Source: Acinetobacter lactucae
GTDB taxonomy: Bacteria > Pseudomonadota > Gammaproteobacteria > Pseudomonadales > Moraxellaceae
Length of the DNA stretch: 64,000 nucleotides
Assembly (NCBI RefSeq): GCF_001605885.1
Contig: NZ_LRPE01000034.1
Coordinates: 124,001 to 188,000, forward strand
Direction: 5' to 3'
Shown here piece by piece: positions 53,926 through 63,866 of the stretch. Numbering within the stretch: position 1 is the stretch's first letter; every line of letters begins with the position of its first letter. The position numbers and the translations under genes were made by a program. Below the pieces are notes generated by a model, which did no database searches, was not told the DNA's origin, and saw only the letters and a list, made by a program, of their open reading frames with translations.

Positions 53926-54786
53926 TTATTGGCCTACATCTAAAAACACATTCGGATTAACCGAGTCACCGTAAATTGGTTTCAAGGTTTCATCATAAAT
54001 TCTCTTGATTTCGCCACTTGTTCTGAGCTGCTTAATTTCTGTATTGAGCCAATTCAATAATTGGGTATTGCCCTTTTTCACTGCTGGTGCAATAAACTCT
54101 TGATCACCAATAGACTGAATGCCTGCTACATAACTTGGGTTCTTCGCGGCCCATGCCAAAGCATAAGTACTATCTTGTGAAATCGCGTCACCACGACCGT
54201 CGGTTAAGGCTTTAAAGGCATCCGAGTTTCTTTCAAACTTAAGTAAATTTACTTTTGGATAATGCTTGGTAAAGTAGGTATCTGAACTTGTGCCTTTATT
54301 GACAATTAAAGTCTTACCTTCTAATTGAGCAATGTCAGTAATCGGCTTAGCTTTAGGCGAGACAATACCAAAAGCACCTTTTAAATAAGGGTCAGCAAAA
54401 TCGACAACCTCTTTACGTTCTGGCGTTACGGTAAATGTCGCGAATACAACATCAGCACGGTTTGATTTTAAAAACTCCACCCGATTTGAAGCTTCAGTCA
54501 CAATAAACTCAACTTTCTTTTCATCGCCAAGAAGATCTTTAGTGACTCGTTTTGCTAAAGCCACATCAAAGCCCTGATTATTACCCGCGCTATCTACGTA
54601 ACCAAATGGCGGATCATCGGCAAAAACGGCAACGCGTAGAACCCCATTTTTTTTGACTTGTTCTAAAGAATGGTCTGTTTGAGCATTACTTGCCTGTTCA
54701 GTGGATGGCGTTTTACTGCAAGCAGTGAGTAACACCCCAGCAACGGCAAGACTGCTTAATATTTTTATTGAATTACGTTTAAACAT
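53926..54786 (-). CDS. Polar amino acid-binding lipoprotein (paralogue A)
   Basis: 286-residue lipoprotein substrate-binding protein with lipobox LLTAC and the same domain as the downstream paralogue, including VAVFADDPPFGYVDSAG and RGDAISQDSTYALAWA. 30 bases after the ATPase gene, so it is the primary partner of the permeases. The two paralogues probably differ in ligand range. Glutamate or aspartate is the usual ligand of close relatives, not demonstrated here. Confidence 0.92.
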   Translation of the reverse strand: MFKRNSIKILSSLAVAGVLLTACSKTPSTEQASNAQTDHSLEQVKKNGVLRVAVFADDPPFGYVDSAGNNQGFDVALAKRVTKDLLGDEKKVEFIVTEASNRVEFLKSNRADVVFATFTVTPERKEVVDFADPYLKGAFGIVSPKAKPITDIAQLEGKTLIVNKGTSSDTYFTKHYPKVNLLKFERNSDAFKALTDGRGDAISQDSTYALAWAAKNPSYVAGIQSIGDQEFIAPAVKKGNTQLLNWLNTEIKQLRTSGEIKRIYDETLKPIYGDSVNPNVFLDVGQ

Positions 54787-54816
54787 TCACTTCCTCATGC
54801 TTCAAATAATAAAAAT

Positions 54817-55548
54817 TTAGTACGACAAAATATTTAAGAAGGCTTTCGCTCGTTCTGTTTTTGGCTGTTCAAAGAATTCTTCTGGTGAAGCCTGTTCAAT
54901 AATCTTGCCCTTATCCATAAAAATAATACGGTCAGCAACCTTACGGGCAAAGGACATCTCATGTGTCACAATCAACATGGTCATTCCTTCATTCGCTAAC
55001 TTGAGTACCACATCAAGCACTTCCCTGACCATTTCTGGATCAAGCGCAGCGGTAATTTCATCAAGCAAAATGACTTTAGGTTGCATGACCAGTGAACGCA
55101 CAATAGCAATACGTTGTTTTTGTCCACCTGAAAGCTGTCGTGGATAATCAAGTTTTCGCTCAAATAGCCCCACTCGCTTTAACAACTCATCTGCAACTTG
55201 TTCAGCTTCGTCGCGGTGGCGTTTTTGTACTTTGAGTGGCCCGAGCAAAATATTGTCAATAACGTTCATATGCCCAAAAAGCTCATAGTTCTGAAAAACC
55301 ATGCCAATTTTTTGACGAGCATTAGTCCAGTCCACATCTTTACCCAAAACACCTGAGCCAGTTAAACGAATCTCGCCACCCTGAATCGGTTCTAAGCCAT
55401 TAATACAGCGCAGTAAGGTACTTTTACCGCAGCCCGATGGACCTAAAATAACAACCACCTCTCCTTGTTCTACATCCAGATCAATACCCTGTAAAATATG
55501 ACTTTGTGCAAATGATTTCTGTAATTGTTGTATCGATAACAAAGGCAT
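54817..55548 (-). CDS. Polar amino acid ABC transporter ATP-binding protein (GlnQ-like)
   Basis: 243-residue ATPase with Walker [10 protein letters not shown], signature LSGGQKQR, Walker [13 protein letters not shown] and switch THEMSF. Start ATG 55548 has GGGAG 6 bases upstream; the frame runs to 55641 into the permease gene, with no support. Powers the two permeases upstream. Confidence 0.92.
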   Translation of the reverse strand: MPLLSIQQLQKSFAQSHILQGIDLDVEQGEVVVILGPSGCGKSTLLRCINGLEPIQGGEIRLTGSGVLGKDVDWTNARQKIGMVFQNYELFGHMNVIDNILLGPLKVQKRHRDEAEQVADELLKRVGLFERKLDYPRQLSGGQKQRIAIVRSLVMQPKVILLDEITAALDPEMVREVLDVVLKLANEGMTMLIVTHEMSFARKVADRIIFMDKGKIIEQASPEEFFEQPKTERAKAFLNILSY

Positions 55549-55550
55549 AA

Positions 55551-56216
55551 TTACTCCCAGACCTTTTCTAAATGTGCCGCCAAACGAGATAAGGGATAGC
55601 AAATCAGAAAATACAAAATAAAAATAAAGCCATAAATCCAAAGTGAAGCGCTCGGCACGGTCAACAGCGAATTTTCAATAATTTGCTGGCCAACTTTAAT
55701 GACCTCAACCACACCAATCAGGACTGCTAAAGAGCTGGTTTTCACCATTCGGGTGAATAAATTAATCGCGCCTGGTGTTACTCGTTTTAGACTTTGCGGA
55801 AAAATGACATAGATCAAAGCTTGAACATGAGTGAGTCCGAGCGCATAGGCCGAATCACGTTGATGCTGATCAATTGAAGTAATGGCTGCACGGACCAAAT
55901 CGCCCATTTCAGCCGTACCCCATAAAACAAACACAACAACGCATACCCACATTGCTGAAAACTGCCAGTTAAACCATGTCGCAAAGCCGAAATAAAACAC
56001 AAATAGCAAAACTAAAATTGGAATGATTCGAATGGCTTCTAAATACAAACGACACAACGCTTTAATAGCTATATTTTTAGAGGTCATAATGACGCCTAAA
56101 ACTGTGCCTAAAATTGCAGAAAAAAATACAGAAATGAAAGCAATTTTTGCAGTTGCCCAAAGTCCCCACATTAAACGTTCGAGGTGACTCGCTTGAAATA
56201 GATAATCAAGTTCCAT
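55551..56216 (-). CDS. Amino acid ABC transporter permease 2
   Basis: 221-residue membrane permease of the HisM/GltK class with the ATPase-docking loop [22 protein letters not shown] and about five helices. Its start overlaps permease 1 by 11 bases. It pairs with the first permease as a heterodimer. Confidence 0.92.
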   Translation of the reverse strand: MELDYLFQASHLERLMWGLWATAKIAFISVFFSAILGTVLGVIMTSKNIAIKALCRLYLEAIRIIPILVLLFVFYFGFATWFNWQFSAMWVCVVVFVLWGTAEMGDLVRAAITSIDQHQRDSAYALGLTHVQALIYVIFPQSLKRVTPGAINLFTRMVKTSSLAVLIGVVEVIKVGQQIIENSLLTVPSASLWIYGFIFILYFLICYPLSRLAAHLEKVWE

Positions 56217-56877
56217 GGCTCACCTTCCGACTTTTATGCTCCAGATAACTGGTTAAAATAGATACGGGCAATAAAATAATCAGATAAGCCATGATGAGTA
56301 AGAACAAAGCTTCCGTGGTTTTATAGTCCATGCCAATTAAGTCTTTAGTGACAAAAAGCAGTTCAACAACCGCAATGGCACTAACCACAGAACTTTCTTT
56401 AATCAGAAACAGGCAATTTGCCCCGATTGCCGGAATTGAAATAGCCAGTGCTTGAGGAAAAATGACATATCTAAAAATTTGAGTCGGTTGCAGACCAATA
56501 CTTTTTGCCGAGTCAATCTGCCCTTTTGCCACAGACTGCAAACCTGCTCGGAAGGCTTCTGCCATATAGCTGCCGCCTAAAAAGGTCAGTCCGATCACAC
56601 CACAAGCAAAACCATCGATTTTGATTCCGAGTTTTGGCAAACCGTAATACAAAAAGAACAGTTGAATTAATAAAGGGGTATTTCGAGATAACTCAATATA
56701 GAACTGGGCAATTCTATTTAGTACCCGCACGCGATATGTGATTAAAATGCTGCAAATCAGCCCTACAATAATCGCCAAAATAATGCTGATGATTGAGATT
56801 TTCAGCGTGGTCAACGTTGCAGAGAAAAATTGCGGCAACACACTATGGATATACTGCCAGTTCAAGGAAAATTCCAA
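56206..56877 (-). CDS. Amino acid ABC transporter permease 1
   Basis: 223-residue permease, first gene of the ABC operon (permease, permease, ATPase, two binding proteins). Docking loop AKSIGLQPTQIFRYVIFPQA and about five helices are seen. The 271-base gap to the GNAT gene holds its promoter and nothing else I can name. Confidence 0.92.
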   Translation of the reverse strand: MEFSLNWQYIHSVLPQFFSATLTTLKISIISIILAIIVGLICSILITYRVRVLNRIAQFYIELSRNTPLLIQLFFLYYGLPKLGIKIDGFACGVIGLTFLGGSYMAEAFRAGLQSVAKGQIDSAKSIGLQPTQIFRYVIFPQALAISIPAIGANCLFLIKESSVVSAIAVVELLFVTKDLIGMDYKTTEALFLLIMAYLIILLPVSILTSYLEHKSRKVSHGT

Positions 56878-57098
56878 AAAATAATATTAAAACGTTATAA
56901 ATATTTAGCTTTCGTCAGCCATTAAATATTTGTGCAACGAGTTTATTTTTTCCCAATTGGTCTAAAACTATTTTTATTAGATAAGCTTTTCTATAAGTTT
57001 GATAAATTCGATCTGGCAATCGAAAATCTTCGAATCAGTTGAATACAAGCGCTCAAAACATATTCACTAAAACAAAGATGAATAATAAAATCAATAAA

Positions 57099-57122
57099 AA
57101 ATCGGACACCAAGGCCCGATTT
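57099..57122 (-). terminator. Terminator after GNAT gene
   Basis: On the minus strand AAATCGG-N10-CCGATTT followed by TTTATTG, 26 bases after the GNAT stop. Short but with a clear T run. Confidence 0.75.
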
Positions 57123-57148
57123 CTATTAAATAATTTTCAATTTGTTGC

Positions 57149-57433
57149 TTACTTTCTAAGTACATCGCCAATGCTTGGGTCTTTATCAAAAACCGATTTT
57201 GCATATGGGCAAAGCGGAATTACTTTCACTTCTTTTTCACGAACAAAGGCAATCAAAGCATCAAGTAATTGGCGACCTACGCCTTGGCCGCGATAATTTT
57301 CATTTACATCTGTGGCATCAATAATTAGCATGCCTTCGCCTGCCCATGTATAAGTCATTTCACCAGCAACCGTTTCACCATCAAGTAAGCTAAAGCTGCC
57401 GTGTTTTGTATCATCTTTTTGTTGAATATTCAC
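57149..57433 (-). CDS. Small GNAT-family N-acetyltransferase (YjdJ-like)
   Basis: 94-residue minimal acetyltransferase of the YidJ/YjdJ-like branch: IIDATDVNENYRGQGVGRQL carries the acetyl-CoA loop RGQGVGRQL. Starts with GTG at 57433, 7 bases after AGGA; no ATG is available in frame. Substrate unknown. Single gene. Confidence 0.87.
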   Translation of the reverse strand: MNIQQKDDTKHGSFSLLDGETVAGEMTYTWAGEGMLIIDATDVNENYRGQGVGRQLLDALIAFVREKEVKVIPLCPYAKSVFDKDPSIGDVLRK

Positions 57434-57576
57434 AATGAATTCCTCGTATTACGACTCATATTTATTTAGAAATGACTTTGTATAAGCTTTATCTATAAGA
57501 ACAAATTTAAGTGTAAAAAAATAGACTATTTTTAGCAGTGAGTCTGTATGCTTTTTAAATACAATCGTCAATTAAA

Positions 57577-58536
57577 TTAGTGAAACTCTTGCACCAAATT
57601 ATTAATGTGCGCCACGGCAGCAGTTCGATTTTCAACGCAGAGTTTTTCAAAAACATGCTCTAAATGTTTGTTCACAGTTCTTGGGCTCAGCTCTAAAATT
57701 TCTGCAATATCTTTATTGGTTTTTCCTAACAACAACCAATGCATGACTTCTGCCTCACGCTGAGTCAACTGCGGACAGTATTTCAAAATATCAGCCATTT
57801 CTAAGGCAGGTGTAGAAGTCTTAATCTGTATCAGATATTTTTTTGCTATGCTCGTTTCAGATTGCCACGGCGTAAGCAATAAAAGCTGTAATTGCTGAGA
57901 TGGTGTCGAATAAGAACAACTTGTTAGTTTTTTAGGGTCTTTTTCATGCTCTAAGTCTGAAAACCAAGCTTTTAAACCTGCCTCAAAACCCTCTAATTCA
58001 GGTAAATATTGATTTAGTAGCTCACTAGCTTTTTGGGTTTTCCACACAATTTTACCGTGAACATCTAGCGCAAGAATGGCTGTTTCCGTTGCATCAATCA
58101 CCTGTTTTTGTTGCTGCAATAGTTTGGCATGTGCCAAATGTGTTTTTACCCTTGCTAATACTTCTTCAATATTCAGTGGTTTTGTTACATAGTCCACTCC
58201 TCCGACTTGAAAACCACGCACAATATGCTCTGTTTCTGACAAGCCTGTCATAAAAATGACGGGAATAAACTGTGTAATTGGGCTCGCTTTAAGCTGTATA
58301 CAACTTTCAAAACCGTCCATATGTGGCATATTGCCATCGAGTAAAATCATATCTGGTAAGCATCGGTGTGCTATTTCAATAGCACTTAACCCATCGGTTG
58401 TGACAAGCACGCGATAACCTGCCTGATCTAGACTTTCATGTAGCAAGCCCAGATTTTCCGGCACATCATCCACTATCAGAATAACAGCCTGCTCGTTTGG
58501 CGAAGCTTGCTGAAAAGAAACATGTTGCGTACTCAT
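57577..58536 (-). CDS. LuxR-type response regulator of the transporter-kinase system
   Basis: 319-residue response regulator: receiver domain (residues about 18-135, phosphoacceptor Asp67 in MILLDGNMP), a central PAS-like part (about 150-230, TETAILALDVHGKIVWK) and a C-terminal LuxR helix-turn-helix (about 255-315, LTQREAEVMHWLLLGK). Overlaps the kinase stop by 4 bases (ATGA), so kinase and regulator form one two-component pair. Probably activates the divergent NCS1 transporter at 62193 and others. Targets are inferred. Confidence 0.92.
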   Translation of the reverse strand: MSTQHVSFQQASPNEQAVILIVDDVPENLGLLHESLDQAGYRVLVTTDGLSAIEIAHRCLPDMILLDGNMPHMDGFESCIQLKASPITQFIPVIFMTGLSETEHIVRGFQVGGVDYVTKPLNIEEVLARVKTHLAHAKLLQQQKQVIDATETAILALDVHGKIVWKTQKASELLNQYLPELEGFEAGLKAWFSDLEHEKDPKKLTSCSYSTPSQQLQLLLLTPWQSETSIAKKYLIQIKTSTPALEMADILKYCPQLTQREAEVMHWLLLGKTNKDIAEILELSPRTVNKHLEHVFEKLCVENRTAAVAHINNLVQEFH

Positions 58537-61500
58537 TGCTTATCCTGAATTAATCGTTGAGCGTGTTTTAAATCAAATTTTTGGATAGCCTGTTCAAGCT
58601 GTTCCCATAACTCATCATGCTCCGGAAAATTTTGACGACATTGCATTAAAGTCTGTTGAATTCCTCGAATGTAACCCTGTCCAATTAAATCATTTAATTG
58701 CTGCAAGCTTTGCGATAACTCAAGCAGATCATTATTTTCGGGTTGTTGGATTGGCGTATGAACAACGGCTTGCTCCTGCTTAAACACGTTTATATCAAGT
58801 GCTTGAACTTTATTATTTTCAAGGAGTATTTCTGATTTGGAATCAATCCACACTAGCCCTAACTTGTCTCCAATTTTACTCAACAACAAATTAAGATCGA
58901 TTGGTTTTAGCATAAAGTCTTCACTCAAGACTGCATCTTGTGGGTTGACTTCACGCTCGCCTGCATTCGCTGAAATAATTAAGATCGGCACATTAGTAAT
59001 ATTATTCTGACGCAATAATCGCGCAGTTTCCCATCCGCCCATCAAAGGCATATTTAAATCCATCAAGATCAGATTAGGCTGAAAAATAGGTACACGTCTT
59101 AAACAGTCAATGCCCGACTCGGCTTCTTCAATCATAAATCCTAAAGGTTTTAGAAAATTAGCGACTAAACCTCGATCCACCGCTTCATTATCGACAACCA
59201 AAATTCGTTTCCGCTCGCCTTGATAGCCCGTAATTTGGTTGGAATAAACATTGGAAATTGGATGAACTACTTCTTTTGAAGGTAAATAAAACTTAATCTT
59301 AAATTGTGAACCCTGATTGAGCTGACTAGTCACAGATAGTTGGCCGCCGAGTAAATCGACCAATAGTTTTACAATGGGTAGTCCCAGCCCTGTTCCGGTA
59401 AATCCACCTTGTACCACATTACTGCCCCGTTCAAACGGATTAAAAATTCGTTCTAAATCTGCCTCAGCAATACCACAGCCCGTATCTCTAATTTCAAAAT
59501 AAGCCGTTTGAAAACGGTACTCGACTTTCAAAGTAATTGTGCCGCTTGTCGTAAATTTTAAAGCATTGCCCAGCAAATTGATGAGCACTTGCTCTAAGCG
59601 TTTTTTATCGGTACGAACATAGTGCGGCAGGTTATCTCCAATTTCATAAATAAACTGTAAATTCTTCTGTTCAAACTGTGGCTGAAACATTTGAATAATC
59701 TGTTCTATAAAATTTGGGAAATGAACATCCACCACATTTAAAGAAATTTTGCCTGTTTCAATTCGTGCTAAATCCAGTAAACCGTCAATCAGTGAAGTCA
59801 AATGCTGTCCACTACGGCTAATCACCCCGAGCGCCATTTTGCATTGTTCTGAAAGCTGTTCTTGTTTTTGAAGTAATTGGCTATAGCCTAAAATACTATT
59901 TAGAGGTGTTCGTAATTCGTGACTAATTCCAATGACATAACGACTTTTTGCATCATTCGCCCGCTCTGCTGAAATTCTGGCATCTTGCAGGTCTTTTGAA
60001 GTGACTTCATGGGCAGCAATTTCATCAAACAATAATGCTGTTTGCTGGTGTGTCTCAATTTCGGCATTACGACGACTTTCATCGTTTAGCACTAACCACC
60101 ATGCAGCAACACTCATCAATAAAAATAGAATAGTGTAAATTTTTACAAACAGCGTAAATAGTTGAGGAACGGCTGCCGCATTGATTGTTTCTAAATAGGT
60201 TTTTTCTTGGATATAAACCAGACTCAAACTCACTGCTAAAACGATCGACAGCCCTAGAGTCAGCAATAAATACAAACTGACCCTGCTATTTAAACGGCTG
60301 GCCCAACGTTCTGGTAAATAGTGCCAAATGGCTTTTTTGAGCTGTACTGACCAGCGCGCATCAGGTTTACATAAATCGTGGCAGCGTGCTTCAAGTGAAC
60401 AGCATAAAGAGCAGATCGTACCGTTATAGGCTGGACAGCCCGCCATATCAGCAAGTTCATAGTCCCGTTCACATACCACACAGTTTGCAACCGAAGTCGC
60501 CTGAATTTTTTCAGGCTGACGTGCAATGTAATATTTGCCTTTAGTTAGGTAAGCAATAACAGGCACGCATAAAACCGCACTCCCTAGAGCAATAAAACTC
60601 GCCAAGCCTTTCGCCATGAGTCCGAAAAAGCCCAAATAACTCAGCATTGATAACACTGAAGCGATGAGTAAGGCACCCACACCTACGGGATTAATGTCAT
60701 ATAAATAAGCACGGCGAAATTCAATTCCCTTTGGACTTAAACCTAAAGGTTTACAGATAATTAAATCGGCAACAACGGCGCCAATCCATGCCAAAGCAAT
60801 ATTGCTATATAGCCCCAATATGCGTTCAACTGCATGGCTAATGCCCATTTCCATCAAAACGATGGCGATAAAAACGTTAAAAAGAAGCCAGACAATTCGC
60901 CCAGGATGGCTATGCGTCAGACGTGCAAAAAAGTTAGACCATGCCAATGAACCAGCGTAGGCGTTGGTCATATTAATTTTAATTTGCGCCAAGCAAACCA
61001 GTGCTAATGTAAGAATTAAAGCAAGCTGAGGGTTTGGAATAAATTGTTGATAGGCAACCCAATACAGATAAGTCGGATTGTCTAGTTCAGAGACAGGAAT
61101 AAACAGCTGAAAAGCTAACACCATCAGCAGCATGCCCATCAATACTTTTAGAAATCCGAAAATAATCCAAGATGGACCACCTAAAAAAACGGCAAACCGC
61201 CATGCGGTTCTATTCTTTTCTTTCTGCGGTAAGAAACGTAAATAGTCAGCTTGCTCACCAATTTGGATCACAAATGAAAAAATAAGAGTGCACGCCGCAC
61301 CAAAGTAATACACGTTAAAGTCGGTTGAATTTGAAACTGCCCCAACAAAATGCAAGCTACTACTTAAAATTTGTGGTTGTTTCCAAAGTACAAAAAACCA
61401 CGGTAATAACAGCAATAAGAGCCAGATTGGTTGTGTAATCGCCTGAACTTTATTAATAAAACCAATGCCTTTGACCACTAAAGGTAAAATTACTAAAGCA

Positions 61501-62006
61501 GAAATTAAGTAACCAATAACTTGTGGAATACCTAAGGCAAGTTCAAGTGCCATCGCCATAATTGCGGCTTCAAACGCAAGTAAAATAAAGGTAAAGCTGG
61601 CATAAATTAGAGATGTAATGGTTGAGCCAATGTAGCCAAAACCTGCACCACGAGTAAGCAGATCGACGTCTACATTATATTTTGCGGCGTAGTAACTAAT
61701 CGGCCAACTGGTCAAAAATATGATGGTACATACGACAATTGCTGCCCATAATGCATTGCTAAAGCCATACTGCCAAAGCATGGTCGCCCCAATGGCCTCC
61801 ATCGCAAGAAAGCTGACTGTCGAGATTGCGGTATTGGTAACAGTCCAAGGTGACCATTTTCTTACTGAGGTAGGTGCATAGCGGAGCGCATAGTCTTCGA
61901 TACTTTCATCTGCCACCCAAATATTATATTCACGGCGTGTTTTGATCACACGTTGTGGCGCTTGTTGGGGGCGGGAAGAATCTGGCATAACACTCATGTT
62001 TGGCAT
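58533..62006 (-). CDS. NCS1 transporter fused to hybrid sensor histidine kinase
   Basis: 1157-residue fusion. Residues 30-500: NCS1/cytosine-permease transporter with about 12 helices. Residues 505-550: Cys-rich patch (Cys509, 512, 524, 532, 535, 536), possible zinc site. About 575-640: two more helices. About 690-760: dimerisation domain, phospho-His696 in ISHELRTP. About 800-910: ATPase (NLLGNALKF, DTGCGI, TGTGLGL). About 935-1050: receiver, Asp983 (MDLNMPLMGG). The C-terminal 100 residues are helical. The permease part is paralogous to 62193-63809. It probably senses a nucleobase-like ligand. Several Met starts at the N terminus cannot be told apart; I kept 62006. Confidence 0.92.
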   Translation of the reverse strand: MPNMSVMPDSSRPQQAPQRVIKTRREYNIWVADESIEDYALRYAPTSVRKWSPWTVTNTAISTVSFLAMEAIGATMLWQYGFSNALWAAIVVCTIIFLTSWPISYYAAKYNVDVDLLTRGAGFGYIGSTITSLIYASFTFILLAFEAAIMAMALELALGIPQVIGYLISALVILPLVVKGIGFINKVQAITQPIWLLLLLLPWFFVLWKQPQILSSSLHFVGAVSNSTDFNVYYFGAACTLIFSFVIQIGEQADYLRFLPQKEKNRTAWRFAVFLGGPSWIIFGFLKVLMGMLLMVLAFQLFIPVSELDNPTYLYWVAYQQFIPNPQLALILTLALVCLAQIKINMTNAYAGSLAWSNFFARLTHSHPGRIVWLLFNVFIAIVLMEMGISHAVERILGLYSNIALAWIGAVVADLIICKPLGLSPKGIEFRRAYLYDINPVGVGALLIASVLSMLSYLGFFGLMAKGLASFIALGSAVLCVPVIAYLTKGKYYIARQPEKIQATSVANCVVCERDYELADMAGCPAYNGTICSLCCSLEARCHDLCKPDARWSVQLKKAIWHYLPERWASRLNSRVSLYLLLTLGLSIVLAVSLSLVYIQEKTYLETINAAAVPQLFTLFVKIYTILFLLMSVAAWWLVLNDESRRNAEIETHQQTALLFDEIAAHEVTSKDLQDARISAERANDAKSRYVIGISHELRTPLNSILGYSQLLQKQEQLSEQCKMALGVISRSGQHLTSLIDGLLDLARIETGKISLNVVDVHFPNFIEQIIQMFQPQFEQKNLQFIYEIGDNLPHYVRTDKKRLEQVLINLLGNALKFTTSGTITLKVEYRFQTAYFEIRDTGCGIAEADLERIFNPFERGSNVVQGGFTGTGLGLPIVKLLVDLLGGQLSVTSQLNQGSQFKIKFYLPSKEVVHPISNVYSNQITGYQGERKRILVVDNEAVDRGLVANFLKPLGFMIEEAESGIDCLRRVPIFQPNLILMDLNMPLMGGWETARLLRQNNITNVPILIISANAGEREVNPQDAVLSEDFMLKPIDLNLLLSKIGDKLGLVWIDSKSEILLENNKVQALDINVFKQEQAVVHTPIQQPENNDLLELSQSLQQLNDLIGQGYIRGIQQTLMQCRQNFPEHDELWEQLEQAIQKFDLKHAQRLIQDKQ

Positions 62007-62192
62007 GTGGCTGCATTAAACCCAGCAATCCTTATGCCAAAAGTCATTTATCATGGCGATTTTTTCTAATAAGCACATATACGCAAAATAACGTATTTTC
62101 AATTTTCCCCAAAAATCACACACTCAAAACCATCAAAAAACAATGATCAATATTTGTGTTGATTGACCGAAAATGATTGGGAGAGTGATGTT

Positions 62193-63809
62193 ATGAGTGT
62201 ATCTGAACATCCAAATCTGGACACTGTGCAAGGTACAGATTCACAAAAAGCAGTGAATGAAACCTTAGAAGATTATACTTTACGTTATGCTCCACACAGC
62301 TTTCGGCGCTGGAGTCCCAAAGTTGTCGCTATTACTGCTCTTGGTGGTATTGCCTATCTTGCTGACTTTTCTATTGGTGCCAGTATTGGTATGTCTTACG
62401 GAACAACCAATGCTGTTTTCTCCATTTTATTTGCAGCGATTATTATCTTCTTAACTGGCATTCCTTTAGCCTACTACGCAGCGCGCTATAACATCGACCT
62501 TGACTTGATTACCCGCGGCGCAGGCTTCGGTTATATCGGCTCGGTCTTGACCAGTATCATTTTCGCCAGTTTCACGTTTATTTTCTTTGCCCTTGAAGGT
62601 TCAATCATGGCGCAAGGGTTATTGCTCGGTTTAGGTATTCCGCTTTGGGCCGGCTACCTCATCTCAACCGTTATGGTCATTCCACTCGTCATTTACGGCA
62701 TGAAAGCCTTGAGTAAATTACAAGTCTGGACTACCCCGCTTTGGCTCGTTCTGATGATTGGTCCTGTAGCCTATCTAATTTACCAAGAACCTACCTTAGT
62801 CAGCCAGTTTGCAACTTTCACAGGTAACGAAGGTTTTGCAACTGTAGACATGGCTGCAATCATGCTGGGTGCTGGTATTTGTTTATCGTTAATCATGCAA
62901 ATCGGTGAGCAAATTGACTACCTACGCTTCATGCCTGCAAAAACAAAAGAAAATAACAAAGCATGGTGGGCTGCAGTTATTTCAGCGGGTCCGGGTTGGG
63001 TGATTTTAGGCGCAATTAAACAAATTATTGGGGCATTTCTAGGTTTCTATTTACTTACTAAAATACCGGGCGTAAACAGCACTGAACCTGTTCAACAGTT
63101 TAATGCGGCGTTTCATGACATGCTTCCGGGCTGGGCTGCTTTAACACTTGCAGTGATTTTGGTGGTTATTTCTCAAATTAAAATTAATGTGACCAATGCT
63201 TACTCTGGTTCCCTTGCATGGACAAGTGCCTACACTCGTATTAGCAAACATTATCCGGGCCGTATTGTCTTTGTGATGGTGAACTTGGCAATTGCGCTTG
63301 CTTTGATGGAAGGCAACATGTTTGCGGTACTGGGTAAAATCTTAGGGTTCTATTCAAACTTTGCGATTGCTTGGGTTGTGGTTGTTGCAACAGATATTTC
63401 AATCAACAAATATGTGTTAAAACTTTCACCGAAAGAGCCGGAATACCGCCGTGATATGCTCTACAACGTAAACCCTGTTGGTATGGTGGCGTTCCTTGTA
63501 TCAGCAGGCTTATCAATTGCAGCGTTCTTCGGATTATTGGGTAGTTTCCTAGCACCTTACTCACCACTTATCGCACTTGTACTTGCTTTTGTATTAACGC
63601 CAATCATGGGTTTATTAACCAAAGGAAAATACTACATCAAGTCACACGATGACGGTATTAAAGAACCACGTTACGATGCTGAAGGTACACCAGTTGCAAC
63701 AGTTTACCACTGCCGCGTATGTGAGCAAGGTTACGAGCGTCCAGATATTATGTTCTCTCACAAACATAACGGCACGATCTGCTCTTTGTGTAAAACACTC
63801 GATGCTTAA
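62193..63809 (+). CDS. NCS1/CodB-like transporter with C-terminal CxxC zinc patch
   Basis: 538-residue inner-membrane symporter of the purine-cytosine permease family, with 12 helices then a soluble tail with CRVCEQGYERPD and GTICSLCKTLDA. This tail, and the N-terminal ETLEDYTLRYAPHSFRRW, also occur in the kinase fusion. ATG 62193 follows GGGAG at 9 bases; the longer frame from a TTG at 62163 is rejected. Divergent from the kinase by 186 bases, so it is likely the regulated target whose substrate the kinase senses. Substrate unknown. Strong terminator after. Confidence 0.92.
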   Translation: MSVSEHPNLDTVQGTDSQKAVNETLEDYTLRYAPHSFRRWSPKVVAITALGGIAYLADFSIGASIGMSYGTTNAVFSILFAAIIIFLTGIPLAYYAARYNIDLDLITRGAGFGYIGSVLTSIIFASFTFIFFALEGSIMAQGLLLGLGIPLWAGYLISTVMVIPLVIYGMKALSKLQVWTTPLWLVLMIGPVAYLIYQEPTLVSQFATFTGNEGFATVDMAAIMLGAGICLSLIMQIGEQIDYLRFMPAKTKENNKAWWAAVISAGPGWVILGAIKQIIGAFLGFYLLTKIPGVNSTEPVQQFNAAFHDMLPGWAALTLAVILVVISQIKINVTNAYSGSLAWTSAYTRISKHYPGRIVFVMVNLAIALALMEGNMFAVLGKILGFYSNFAIAWVVVVATDISINKYVLKLSPKEPEYRRDMLYNVNPVGMVAFLVSAGLSIAAFFGLLGSFLAPYSPLIALVLAFVLTPIMGLLTKGKYYIKSHDDGIKEPRYDAEGTPVATVYHCRVCEQGYERPDIMFSHKHNGTICSLCKTLDA

Positions 63810-63823
63810 ATATTGTTAAAACT

Positions 63824-63851
63824 AAAAAAGAAGCTTTAAAGCTTCTTTTTT
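63824..63851 (+). terminator. Terminator after NCS1 transporter
   Basis: AAAAAAGAAGCTT / AAGCTTCTTTTTT nearly perfect 13-base stem with a T run, 15 bases after the stop; also usable for the Lrp-family gene on the opposite strand. Confidence 0.85.
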
Positions 63852-63866
63852 TACATCTGATGATTC

